Positions 8,222 to 16,682 of a DNA stretch of 37,721 bases are shown here, piece after piece. Position 1 is the first letter of the stretch, and each line of letters begins with the position of its first letter. The notes beneath the pieces were generated by a model. The model was given only the letters and a program-made list of their open reading frames with translations. It searched no databases and was not told where the DNA came from. Source of the DNA: Deltaproteobacteria bacterium (lineage in GTDB: Bacteria > Desulfobacterota > Desulfobacteria > Desulfobacterales > JAFDMD01); the NCBI GenBank assembly GCA_019306065.1, contig JAFDMF010000018.1, forward strand, positions 1-37,721, read 5' to 3'. The position numbers and the translations under genes are program-made.

Positions 8222-8313
8222 TGTTATAATTAATTTTAACCCCGCTTTTTAACCTGATTAGGCAGGTCTTTATAAAACGCCGAATACCCTTTTTTTATAC
8301 TTTGCAATTTAAA

Positions 8314-11300
8314 TCAACCTTTTAAGATAACATTATGCGTTATACGCTTCAATATATTTTTTATTTCATTTAAATAAGAGATATCTGTTTTGAATCTTTT
8401 TTTTAATAATACGGCTTTTAGTATATTATTCGATGCAAAACGGAACTGTTTTGCATTGTCAACTGCCAAATTGATTAATTTTGAAGCCTCTTTTATATGT
8501 TCTTGAGAAAAATGGATTATGATATCGCTGTCTGAAATATCAAGACGTTTTATACCGGCTTTTATTGCCAAAACTTTAAACAGAATTTTAAAAAAAAGAT
8601 TTTTGGTTATTTTGGGAAGCTTTCCGTATCTGTCTTCAAGCTCTTTGTTAAAATCTACCAGCTGTTCTATATCTGTTATATCAGAGAGTTTTTTGTATGC
8701 CGCAAGTCTTTGTTCCATATCTTCCATGTAACTTTCATCAATAAAAGCAGAAATATTTATATTTATTTTGGGGTCAAGTTTTTCTACAACAGGCTCTCCT
8801 TTTATATCTGCGATAGCTTCTTCGATTATTTTTAAAAACATTTCATATCCTACCGCGGCAATTTTTCCGGACTGGGAAGCTCCTAATATTGTTCCGCCTC
8901 CTCTTATTTGGAGATCATTGATTGCAATTTTAAAACCAGAACCTAATTTTGTATGCTCCATTAATACTTTAAGGCGTCTTTGAGCATTTTGGGTAAGCAT
9001 AGCGCCTTTACGCGTAAAAAGATAAGCGTAAGCCTGACGATGCGATCTTCCTACTCTTCCTCTTAACTGATATATTTGCGAAAGCCCGAAGCAGTCTGCC
9101 CGATCTATAATTATAGTATTTGCAGCGGCTATATCAAGCCCGGATTCGATGATAGTGGTGCATACTAACACATTTATCTCTTTTGCAATAAATCTGTCCA
9201 TAACCTTTTCAAGTTCCTTTTTTTCTAATTGTCCGTGTCCTACTCCTATTCGGGCATCCGGAATCAATCTCTTTATAAAATTTGCAATCGAAAAAATTTT
9301 TTCTATGTTGTTATGAACAAAAAATACCTGCCCGCCTCTTTCAATCTCTTTTGTAACAGCCTCTTGTACTATATTAGCGTCAAATTCGCAAACATGGGTG
9401 ATTATGCTTTTTCTGCCTTCGGGCCGGGTAGCTATAACGCTTATATCTCTTATTCCGATCATAGACAGATGAAGGGTTCTTGGTATCGGGGTTGCGGTAA
9501 TTGCAAGAACATCTATGGTTTTTCTTATTTTTTTTAACGCCTCTTTATGCTTAACCCCAAAACGCTGCTCTTCATCTATAATAAGGAGTCTTAAATCTTT
9601 AAATTCGATATTTTTCTGAAGAAGTCTGTGAGTGCCTATTATAATATCTATTTTACCTGTTTTAAGGTTTTCTATAATTTCATTACTCTGTTTTCTGTCT
9701 TGTAACCTGCTTAAACACCCTACTGTTACCGGATATTTTGCAAATCTTTTTTTAAATACTTCATAATGCTGCCGCGCAAGTATTGTAGTAGGGGCAAGTA
9801 TTGCCGTCTGTTTGCCGTCGTTTGCCGCAAGAAAAGAGGCTCTTAAAGCCGCTTCTGTTTTTCCATATCCTATATCTCCGCATATCAGCCGATCCATTGG
9901 GGTTTCGCTTTGCATGTCGAATAAAACGTCATTTATGGCTTTTATCTGATCCGGAGTTTCTTCATAAGGAAAGCTTGCCTCAAAATCTTCAAAATAAGAA
10001 TCCGGCGCGGAAAAAGCATATCCTTGTCCCGTTTTACGCGCCGCATAGATTTTAACCAGATCTTTGGCTATTTTATCCGCGGATTTTTTTAATTTTTTCT
10101 TTGTATTTTCCCAAGCTGTTCCGCCAAGTTTATCAAGCGCCGGACTGATTCCTTCTATTCCTATATATTTTTGAAGCGTAGAAAGTCGATCTGTTGGAAT
10201 GTAAAGTTTATCTTGATCTTTATATTCTATAACCAAAAAATCATTTTCGATTCCTTCCGATTTAAGCTTTATAATTCCGGCATATCTGCCGATTCCATGC
10301 TCTGTATGAACGACAGAATCCCCTTCTTTAAGATCGTCGAATAATAAAAAATCTGCAAGCTTATGCTCCTGCTTTTTTATTTTTCTTCCTCTTTTTTTAG
10401 AACCGAATATTTCATCTTCGGTAATTAAGGCAAGACGCTCGTTCTGCCAAAAAAAGCCGGACGAAATGTCTCCTTTGCAAATAAAAGGCTGGTTATCCAA
10501 GGTATTAAGGGGTGGGCGGAAATTTATAAATTTAAATCCGATTCCATAAGGCGCCATTAAAGATTTGATTCTGTCTGCCTGTATATCGGTACTGCAAATA
10601 ATTCCTGTTTTGCAGTTTAATTTTTTTTTCGCGTTAATCCATTCGGCAAGAGGCTTTAATATATAATCTTTTTCATAAAAACTGCGTAATTGCCCGGAAA
10701 TTAAGCTGTTATCTTCAATATCGAATTGAAAAGTATCAGTTCTTTCCTTTTCCAAATCCGAGAAGCTTCCTGTAAAATTTATAAGGATTTTTTTTTCAGC
10801 CTCTTTTTCGTATTGGCTCCATTTAATATAAAGTTTATCCGGCTCTACGCAAAACCGTTTTTCTTCTATAGCTTTTTTATAATCTTTGTATATTTTTTCT
10901 TCCAAATCAAAAACAGAGCGTTGCAAAGCTGGTTTATCGTAATTTATAAAAACCGCATCGCCGAGATAATCTTGTAACAGATTAGCATCGTTATAAATTA
11001 TAGGTATAAATTTGGATATATCCGAATAATTTCTTCCTGTTTGAATTTTTTGGATAACAGGGTCAATTTCATAAGCGGAAAAATTTTGAAGCCGCATTAT
11101 TGATTCTATTTTCTCTATTATACTATCTAATAAATCCGCTTTTATAACGGCTTCCGCGCAGGGAAGTATTACCGCCTCTTCAATCTCTTGCAAAGTTCTT
11201 TGGGTTACGGGAGAAAAAAATCTTAAAGATTCAACAGTTTCTCCAAAAAGGCTTATACGGATCGGATTTTGATACCGAGGAGAAAAAATATCAATTATTT

Positions 11301-11829
11301 CTCCTCTAACGCAAAAATCTCCCGACTCTTCCACTATAGGCGTTCGTATATAGCCTCCTGCCGTAAGCTTTTCTATTAAAGCCTCTCTGTCAATATCTTC
11401 GCCGGATAATATAAGTTCTGCAAAATCGGCAAGAGCCTTTTTGGGGACCACTTTTTGAAGTAAAGCTTCTGCCGGTATTACCGCCAAAAATGGCTTATAA
11501 TCGGTTATAAAATTATATAACATCCCTATTCTTAAAGCTGTTGTTTCGTTTTCGTAAGATAAGGATTTAAACGGAGTAATATTGTATGCCGGAAAATTGA
11601 TAATATTATGTTTATTATTGAAAAAACATAAATCGTTAAAAACTTTTTCGGCATCCTTTAAACTCGGAACTATTACCGCTGTTTTTTTGTTAAGCTTATC
11701 ATATAATTTGGATATAAAATAAGCCTTTTCGGAACCGTAAAGCCCCAGACATTCTATTATGCCGTTTTTTGACTCTATTACTTTGTTTATAAAAGCATCA
11801 GTGGAAAATTTTACTTGATTTTGATTCAT
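8314..11829 (-). CDS. mfd: Transcription-repair coupling factor Mfd
   Basis: 1171 residues, the normal length. The N-terminal UvrB-like module is followed by the RNA-polymerase-interacting CarD-like domain (FDDLKEGDSVVHTEHGIGRY near 500-520). A superfamily 2 translocase comes next, with Walker A GDIGYGKTEAA at roughly 650-660 and the DEEQ box (IIDEEQRFGVKHKEAL) near 750. The TRCF C-terminal domain ends the protein. Mfd removes RNA polymerase stalled at DNA lesions and recruits UvrA for nucleotide excision repair. It is the first gene of the mfd-lipoprotein-surA group; its start lies just downstream of the 11867-11971 inverted-repeat element. AGGAT upstream of ATG 11829 is a weak ribosome site. 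No disruption is seen. Confidence 0.97.
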   Translation of the reverse strand: MNQNQVKFSTDAFINKVIESKNGIIECLGLYGSEKAYFISKLYDKLNKKTAVIVPSLKDAEKVFNDLCFFNNKHNIINFPAYNITPFKSLSYENETTALRIGMLYNFITDYKPFLAVIPAEALLQKVVPKKALADFAELILSGEDIDREALIEKLTAGGYIRTPIVEESGDFCVRGEIIDIFSPRYQNPIRISLFGETVESLRFFSPVTQRTLQEIEEAVILPCAEAVIKADLLDSIIEKIESIMRLQNFSAYEIDPVIQKIQTGRNYSDISKFIPIIYNDANLLQDYLGDAVFINYDKPALQRSVFDLEEKIYKDYKKAIEEKRFCVEPDKLYIKWSQYEKEAEKKILINFTGSFSDLEKERTDTFQFDIEDNSLISGQLRSFYEKDYILKPLAEWINAKKKLNCKTGIICSTDIQADRIKSLMAPYGIGFKFINFRPPLNTLDNQPFICKGDISSGFFWQNERLALITEDEIFGSKKRGRKIKKQEHKLADFLLFDDLKEGDSVVHTEHGIGRYAGIIKLKSEGIENDFLVIEYKDQDKLYIPTDRLSTLQKYIGIEGISPALDKLGGTAWENTKKKLKKSADKIAKDLVKIYAARKTGQGYAFSAPDSYFEDFEASFPYEETPDQIKAINDVLFDMQSETPMDRLICGDIGYGKTEAALRASFLAANDGKQTAILAPTTILARQHYEVFKKRFAKYPVTVGCLSRLQDRKQSNEIIENLKTGKIDIIIGTHRLLQKNIEFKDLRLLIIDEEQRFGVKHKEALKKIRKTIDVLAITATPIPRTLHLSMIGIRDISVIATRPEGRKSIITHVCEFDANIVQEAVTKEIERGGQVFFVHNNIEKIFSIANFIKRLIPDARIGVGHGQLEKKELEKVMDRFIAKEINVLVCTTIIESGLDIAAANTIIIDRADCFGLSQIYQLRGRVGRSHRQAYAYLFTRKGAMLTQNAQRRLKVLMEHTKLGSGFKIAINDLQIRGGGTILGASQSGKIAAVGYEMFLKIIEEAIADIKGEPVVEKLDPKININISAFIDESYMEDMEQRLAAYKKLSDITDIEQLVDFNKELEDRYGKLPKITKNLFFKILFKVLAIKAGIKRLDISDSDIIIHFSQEHIKEASKLINLAVDNAKQFRFASNNILKAVLLKKRFKTDISYLNEIKNILKRITHNVILKG

Positions 11830-11866
11830 AAAAAAAGTAGCTATCCTACATCTAATATTTACTTAA

Positions 11867-11971
11867 TAGTTCCCGTAGAAAAATGTTTTATTTTGTTTGA
11901 ATCCAAGACGGGTTGAAATTTTTATCCAACGCCGAAATCAAGCAAAAGAAGGCATTTTTCTACGGGAACTA
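11867..11971. repeat. 105-bp element with perfect 19-bp inverted ends
   Basis: TAGTTCCCGTAGAAAAATG at 11867-11885 is exactly inverted at 11953-11971, with 67 bp between. The interior carries TTTATCCAACGC and CAAGCAAAAG. The element lies between the mfd start and tRNA-Thr, so it could act as a terminator or be a small palindromic mobile element. A degenerate relative lies at 6428-6497, and a 13-base piece (TTTTGCTTGATTT) recurs at about 16514. Confidence 0.6.
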
Positions 11972-11976
11972 ACAAA

Positions 11977-12052
11977 GCCGGCGTAGCTCAGATGGCAGAG
12001 CAGCTGATTCGTAATCAGCAGGTCAGCGGTTCAATTCCGCTCGCCGGCTCCA
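11977..12052 (+). tRNA. tRNA-Thr (anticodon CGT)
   Basis: 76 nt fold as a full cloverleaf. The acceptor is GCCGGCG/CGCCGGC, the D stem GCTC/GAGC, and the anticodon stem GCTGA/TCAGC with loop TTCGTAA, which gives CGT. The T stem is AGCGG/CCGCT with loop TTCAATT. CCA is encoded. It reads ACG codons. It starts six bases after the inverted-repeat element. Confidence 0.96.
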
Positions 12053-12188
12053 TTTATTTTATTCCGATTTATTCCAGTAAAAGATTGTTTGATTTGGTTC
12101 AAGCATAAAGCGAATAAAAATTTTAACCGCAAAGATATTTTTTGATGCCAAAATCTATCAAAAGGAATTTTTTTATATTATAATAGCC

Positions 12189-12617
12189 TCACGCAATCGG
12201 TCTGTTTTGACCTTGTATCGCTTGAGATCTAAGTCTATATCCAATAGTGGATTCTATTATCTTTTCCTGTAATTTTTTAATATTATCACGTTGCAAAAAA
12301 GGTATATCAAGACTTTTCATTAAAGACTCCAAATAAAATTTATTAGGGCATTTCTCATTAAGAATCTTTAGTCCCGCATCCCTTTCGTCAGTATTATTAA
12401 GAAAATTAATAACTTCTTGAAGCTGATTTTCAGAAACGCCTTTTTTAAAATCTTTTTTATTAGGCTTACTTATAGAATCTTTAAAAGGCATTATTTGAAT
12501 TCTAAAATTTCCTTTTACGAATTCCTCAAATTGTTCATCCTTTAAATCTTTTACATTTTTTTCAACTTCTCTTAATAATTTAATAAATATTTGTTTATTA
12601 GATTTCATAAATTTCAC
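12189..12617 (-). CDS. Hypothetical protein paired with ParA remnant
   Basis: 142 residues, charged and helical, no signal peptide or membrane segment. It ends with STIGYRLRSQAIQGQNRPIA, an ending I associate with small proteins encoded next to orphan ParA ATPases, though I cannot name a family. It begins 7 bp after the ParA remnant, so the two were probably one transcription unit. It could be a partner or adaptor of that ATPase. With ParA lacking its nucleotide-binding P-loop, this gene may be a stranded remainder of a mobile element or partition locus. The frame itself is uninterrupted. Confidence 0.55.
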   Translation of the reverse strand: MKFMKSNKQIFIKLLREVEKNVKDLKDEQFEEFVKGNFRIQIMPFKDSISKPNKKDFKKGVSENQLQEVINFLNNTDERDAGLKILNEKCPNKFYLESLMKSLDIPFLQRDNIKKLQEKIIESTIGYRLRSQAIQGQNRPIA

Positions 12618-12623
12618 CAGTAG

Positions 12624-13229
12624 TTATAGCTTAAGCTTTTTTTCAAACTCGGTAACAAATTCTTCAATTTCGCTCACTACCTGCCGATAAGTCCCCTGTT
12701 GATTACCTAATAGAACAACGGGAATGCCATATTGAGGCGCGTCCGCAAACATTGTTTTATTCTCTCTTATATATGATTCGAAAACAGGAATACCCAATTT
12801 TTTTGTTTGCGCTATAAAGGGTCGAATCGTTGATATAGGACGATTATTATAAAATTGAACCATCGTAAATATAACTCCCAAAATTTCAGGCTTGATTGTT
12901 TTTTCAACCTCATCTTCACTTCCAAGCTTTGCAAACTCATTAAAATTATTTATTAATTCATTTAAGCTTCGTCTTAAATAATCAATGCCCATCGTAGAAA
13001 GATAGTCCGGTTTCGCAGGGATTAAAATATAATCGCTTGCAACAATAGCATTTTTAGTTACAATATTAAAATTTGGCGGGCAGTCAATTAGAACTATATC
13101 ATATAGATTCTTATCAATATCTTCTAATCCGTCAAATAATCTTTTATGTACTTTGAAATATTTCTGCTTTGCTTGTTCCAGCGTAGCGCCTCCTAATTCC
13201 GTTGCCAATTCAAGATCAACATTAATTAA
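12624..13229 (-). pseudogene. ParA-family ATPase lacking its N-terminal P-loop region
   Basis: The frame encodes a clear ParA/Soj C-terminal portion: LINVDLELATELGG, then YDIVLIDCPPNFNIVTKNAIVASDY (Walker B region), IPAKPDYLSTMGIDYL, and a conserved tail. The deviant Walker A (KGGVGKT) that opens every active ParA is absent, as are roughly the first 90-100 residues. ParA-like sequence begins at about 13229, exactly where plsC ends; the plsC stop codon (13226-13228) overlaps the first ParA-like codons. The longest frame would need a TTG start at 13208 with no ribosome site. This looks like a 5' deletion whose junction fell at the plsC end. An ATPase made from this frame could not bind nucleotide normally. 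Confidence 0.75.
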
Positions 13230-13966
13230 GCCGTATCTTTTAACGCCTCGTATCTTGTAATTATAATATCTCGGACTTTATTTAAAAGTTCCGCTTTTTT
13301 ATCTTTGGAGCTATATTCATCCGTTTTAATAGGTTCTAAAATTTCCACTATAACTTTTCCCGGCTTAATTAAAAGGCTTTTTTTAGAAACTATCTCTTTT
13401 GTGCCTTTTATAATTACCGGAACAATCGAAACTTTAGAAGTCGTAGCAAGATAAAAACCGCCTTTTTTAAAAGAGGATATTTCTCCGTCTTGGCTTCTGG
13501 TTCCTTCCGGAAAAATTATAACCGATACCCCTTTGCTTTTCATAGAATTTCCGGCTTTTCTAAGGCTGTCGAGTGCGGATTTTCGATTTTTCCTATCTAT
13601 ACTGATATAACCAGCGCATTTCATTGCGCGTCCGAATACAGGTATTTTAAAAAGCTCCGCTTTTGCAAGCCATCTAAATTGTATGGGAAGGCGTCCGAGC
13701 AATACGGGTATATCGTATAAGCTTTGATGATTCGGCATATAGACATAAGAGTTGTCAAATTCTATGTTTGAAAGCCCGCGAACTTCCACTTTAATTCCGC
13801 TTATAAATAGAATCGCTTTTCCCCAGTTTCGAGCCAATATACTATGGACGATATTGCCTCCGGTAGAATCGAAAAAAGAAAGCAAAATAGCCGCAGCCGA
13901 TGTTAAAGCGGTTAAGCATATTACCGAAATAATTACAAATAAAGAATGTATGAGGCTAAGTACCAT
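13226..13966 (-). CDS. plsC: 1-acyl-sn-glycerol-3-phosphate acyltransferase (PlsC family)
   Basis: About 246 residues from ATG 13966. A longer frame to 14023 only re-reads the ccsB coding end and is unlikely. An N-terminal hydrophobic segment is followed by the acyltransferase box NHQSLYD (HX4D). Next come RWLAKAELFKIPVFG, GYISIDRKNR, and the phosphate-binding box FPEGTRS with a following FKKGGFYLA. These are blocks I-IV of the LPLAT family, which acylates lysophosphatidic acid at the inner membrane. The start overlaps the end of ccsB by 11 bp (ATGGTACTTAG), indicating translational coupling. Its stop codon coincides with the start of the ParA remnant, so its last residues may have been reshaped by that deletion. 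Confidence 0.88.
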   Translation of the reverse strand: MVLSLIHSLFVIISVICLTALTSAAAILLSFFDSTGGNIVHSILARNWGKAILFISGIKVEVRGLSNIEFDNSYVYMPNHQSLYDIPVLLGRLPIQFRWLAKAELFKIPVFGRAMKCAGYISIDRKNRKSALDSLRKAGNSMKSKGVSVIIFPEGTRSQDGEISSFKKGGFYLATTSKVSIVPVIIKGTKEIVSKKSLLIKPGKVIVEILEPIKTDEYSSKDKKAELLNKVRDIIITRYEALKDTA

Positions 13967-14798
13967 AACTATGCAGACCCGGGAGATAATTGACTCCGAA
14001 ATATGTAAATAATACCGCGGCAAAACCGATTATAGATACCCATGCTATCTTTTTTCCTCCCCATCCGCTCATAAATCTGAGATGTAGCAAAACCGCATAG
14101 ACAAACCATGTAATAAGAGACCATGTTTCTTTCGGATCAAATGACCAATATGTTCCCCATGCCGAATTTGCCCAAACCGCTCCTGTTATAATGCCGGCAG
14201 TTAAAAAAAGAAACCCGAACATAACCGTTCTATATATAAGGTCGTCAAGGGTTTCTTTATCCGGCAAAAAGTTAAAATTTTTTTTATTTTTTAAACCTTT
14301 GCCGGAGTTTTTAAACAGATACATAACGCTTATGCCAAAAGCTATCGCAAAAGCCGCATATCCTAAAAAACATACCAGCACATGAGCAATAAGCCAATTG
14401 CTCTTTAAAGCGGGCACCAGCGGATTTATTCTGTCGCTGATATTAGGAGAAAGAGAAGCATAAGCTATTGCAAAAAAAATAACCGGCATAACAAGTGCTC
14501 CTATAGCGCGATTTTTATATTTTTTTTCTATAAAAATATAAAGCAATGCGCATGTCCAAGAAAAGAATACCAATGATTCATATAGGTTGGATAACGGAGC
14601 ATGCCCTATTCCGAGCTGATACGACTCTATCCATCTTAAAATAATACCCGCAGTATTTCCGACAAATCCAGCTATGGCAAAGGCAAATCCTATTTTGCCG
14701 GATATGTTTTTTTTAAAAACCAAAAATCCAACATAAAAACATGCCGAAAGCGCGTAAATAAAAGTAACCGTCGATAATATTAAAGAAGAATTATGCAT
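13956..14798 (-). CDS. ccsB: Cytochrome c biogenesis protein CcsB (CcsA/ResC type)
   Basis: 280 residues with about eight hydrophobic helices. The haem-handling tryptophan-rich motif WGTYWSFDPKETWSLITW lies near 205-222, and the C-terminus has VNYLPGLHSYG, both typical of CcsA/CcsB in System II cytochrome c maturation. The protein would deliver and ligate haem on the periplasmic side of the membrane. The usual ResB partner is not in this window. The stop overlaps the start of plsC, and oadB ends 29 bp upstream on the same strand. Length and motifs are normal. Confidence 0.88.
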   Translation of the reverse strand: MHNSSLILSTVTFIYALSACFYVGFLVFKKNISGKIGFAFAIAGFVGNTAGIILRWIESYQLGIGHAPLSNLYESLVFFSWTCALLYIFIEKKYKNRAIGALVMPVIFFAIAYASLSPNISDRINPLVPALKSNWLIAHVLVCFLGYAAFAIAFGISVMYLFKNSGKGLKNKKNFNFLPDKETLDDLIYRTVMFGFLFLTAGIITGAVWANSAWGTYWSFDPKETWSLITWFVYAVLLHLRFMSGWGGKKIAWVSIIGFAAVLFTYFGVNYLPGLHSYGT

Positions 14799-14827
14799 AT
14801 TTCACACTATTTTTAACAACCTTGAAT

Positions 14828-15955
14828 TTATCTTATAAAACTCCAAAGAATACCAGCGCCTATCGCCGATCCTATAACGCCGGAGATGTTAGGCGCCATA
14901 GCATGCATTAAAAGAAAGTTGGTAGGATCTTCCGCTTGCCCTACAACCTGCACCACTCTTGCGGAATCCGGCACTGCAGAAACTCCGGCAGCCCCTAGTA
15001 ACGGGTTTATTTTGTTCTTTAAAAAAAGATTCATAAATTTTGCAAATAAAAGCCCCGACGCGGTAGCCACCCCGAAGGCAAGCGCTCCGAGAACAAATAT
15101 TCCTACGGACTGCGGCGTTAAAAATACATCCCCCTGAGTACTCGCGCCTACGGTTAGTCCCAAAACAATGGTTACCGTATCAACTACCGCATTTCTTGCC
15201 GTATTAGCCAAACGCTCGGTTACCCCGGATTCTTTTAAAAGGTTTCCAAAAAAAAGCATCCCTAAAAGCGGAAGCGCGGCAGGAGCAAGAAAACAGCATA
15301 ACAAAAAGCCTATTATAGGAAATATTATCTTTTCTCGTTTGGTTACTACTCTGAATTCGTCCATTTTAATTAAACGTTCTTTACGAGTCGTTAAAAGTCT
15401 CATAATAGGCGGCTGAATTACAGGAACCAAAGCCATATACGAATAAGCGGCTATCGCAATAGGCCCTATAAGTTCCGGAGCAAGTTTAGCGGCTAAAAAG
15501 ATAGCCGTAGGTCCGTCCGCTCCTCCTATAATGCCTATGGCAGCCGCTTCATTAGGCGCAAATCCAAAAGCAAGAGCGCCCAGAAAGGTTGCAAAGATAC
15601 CTACCTGAGCCGCCGCGCCTAAAAGCATTAAAACAGGACGGGCAAGCATAGTAGAAAAATCGGTCATAGCTCCGATACCCAAAAAGATCAAAGGCGGATA
15701 AATACCCATAGTTACGCCCTGATAAAGATAATGAAGCACGCTGTTACTTTCGTAAATGCCAAGCCCCAGTCCTTTAAATACGGGAACATTTCCTACCAAT
15801 ATTCCGAAACCTATGGGCACAAGCAAAAGAGGCTCGTAATCTTTAGCTATGCCGAGATAAATAAATATCATTCCTACGCAAATCATTATCAGATGTCTAT
15901 AATCTGCCATTACATAGCCGGTATTAGACAAAAATTGTATTAACAGTTCTTCCAT
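14828..15955 (-). CDS. oadB: Sodium-pumping decarboxylase beta subunit
   Basis: 375 residues, almost wholly membrane-embedded. The landmarks are VGNVPVFKGLGLGIYE near the N-terminus, the GGADGPTAIFLAAKLAPELIG region, and PNISGVIGSAIGAGIL at the end, all typical of OadB/GcdB/MmdB. The beta subunit couples biotin-linked decarboxylation of oxaloacetate, methylmalonyl-CoA or glutaconyl-CoA to Na+ export, and sequence alone does not tell which. The carboxyltransferase and biotin carrier subunits are not adjacent. The OadG-like gene lies 32 bp upstream. The AAAGGA ribosome site is distant from ATG 15955. The gene is intact. Confidence 0.93.
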   Translation of the reverse strand: MEELLIQFLSNTGYVMADYRHLIMICVGMIFIYLGIAKDYEPLLLVPIGFGILVGNVPVFKGLGLGIYESNSVLHYLYQGVTMGIYPPLIFLGIGAMTDFSTMLARPVLMLLGAAAQVGIFATFLGALAFGFAPNEAAAIGIIGGADGPTAIFLAAKLAPELIGPIAIAAYSYMALVPVIQPPIMRLLTTRKERLIKMDEFRVVTKREKIIFPIIGFLLCCFLAPAALPLLGMLFFGNLLKESGVTERLANTARNAVVDTVTIVLGLTVGASTQGDVFLTPQSVGIFVLGALAFGVATASGLLFAKFMNLFLKNKINPLLGAAGVSAVPDSARVVQVVGQAEDPTNFLLMHAMAPNISGVIGSAIGAGILWSFIR

Positions 15956-15987
15956 TTTTCTATTAAAAATCCTTTACTAATCAAAAA

Positions 15988-16413
15988 TTAATCACTTTTT
16001 TCAGATTTACTCCATATAAAATAACCGTTTCCGTCGGCAACTATAGCTTCCGCCTTTAAAAGCCTATCTATAGTGGAATAAGGAGATTTAAGCCCTCTTT
16101 TTTTAGCCATATAAATAAGCTTTGGCAAAGAAAAAGGCTCCCCTCCTATAACCTTTGTCAAAAGCCTTGCATTTCGCTCAGCTTCGTCCATATCTATAGA
16201 GGTTTCAACCTCGTCAATCTCCTCTTTAACGTAATTTTTTTTAATACCGCTCAATTTTTGAATATATAATTTTCTGGCATCCCATATTTTTAAAATTTTA
16301 TGCAGCTGTTGAACGGCAAAGGACAAAAATATTAATCCCGTAAAAACAATGGATATGCCCAAAGCGGATATAACCCATCCATTATATGTGGCAATAGCAT
16401 TTAAACCGTACAA
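15988..16413 (-). CDS. OadG-family small membrane subunit of the sodium-pumping decarboxylase
   Basis: 141 residues. One strong transmembrane helix at about 13-33 (VISALGISIVFTGLIFLSF) is followed by a basic segment and a cytoplasmic tail. This topology and the position next to oadB fit the gamma subunit, which holds the complex together. The tail (residues ~85-141) is longer than the core OadG and has a small winged-helix-like look (SPYSTIDRLLKAEAIVADGNGYFIW), which is unusual. The frame starts with TTG at 16413. A strong AAGGAGGG lies about ten bases upstream and no in-frame ATG is closer, so TTG is likely used. Confidence 0.7.
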   Translation of the reverse strand: MYGLNAIATYNGWVISALGISIVFTGLIFLSFAVQQLHKILKIWDARKLYIQKLSGIKKNYVKEEIDEVETSIDMDEAERNARLLTKVIGGEPFSLPKLIYMAKKRGLKSPYSTIDRLLKAEAIVADGNGYFIWSKSEKSD

Positions 16414-16474
16414 ATCTTAATGCCCTCCTTTTTATTAAAATTCTTTTAAAACCATAAAAAACGCAAAAAAAACA

Positions 16475-16503
16475 GTAGAGATACTGCATTGCAGCCTCTC
16501 TAC
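16475..16503. repeat. GTAGAGA...TCTCTAC palindrome (copy 1)
   Basis: GTAGAGA at 16475-16481 pairs with TCTCTAC at 16497-16503, and inner CTGCA/TGCAG pair too, giving a compact hairpin. Related palindromes occur at 19132-19155 and 27552-27581, so this is a dispersed family rather than a lone terminator. Confidence 0.6.
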
Positions 16504-16593
16504 CATATAACCTATTAACGTTCTATTTTGCTTGATTTTGCCTATAATATCTTAAACCCCAATTACTAATATCAATATAAATTATAAAGGAAA

Positions 16594-16658
16594 GGAGACG
16601 TTCAAAGTCTATTTGCGTAGCGGCTCTTGTCGATGAGAAAACAAACTTAAACATCTCC
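16594..16658. repeat. Imperfect inverted repeat GGAGACGTT.../...AACATCTCC
   Basis: GGAGACGTTCAAAGT from 16594 is inverted as AACTTAAACATCTCC ending at 16658, with 12 of 15 positions matching and a 35-bp loop. The arm TTGGAGATGTTT recurs at about 17883, so it is probably another small repeat family. It precedes no gene on the plus strand and sits after the end of the lipoprotein gene. Confidence 0.4.
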
Positions 16659-16682
16659 AACTAGAATTATAACAGAATGAAC

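Noticed and set aside
11977-13229. tRNA-Thr as the attachment site of an integrated island carrying the ParA pair
   Set aside because: I found no second copy of the tRNA 3' end and no integrase in the window, so there is no attachment-site pair to support it.
13967-14023. N-terminal extension of PlsC (19 residues)
   Set aside because: It reads the end of ccsB in another frame and adds no family feature; the ATG at 13966 in the overlap is preferred.
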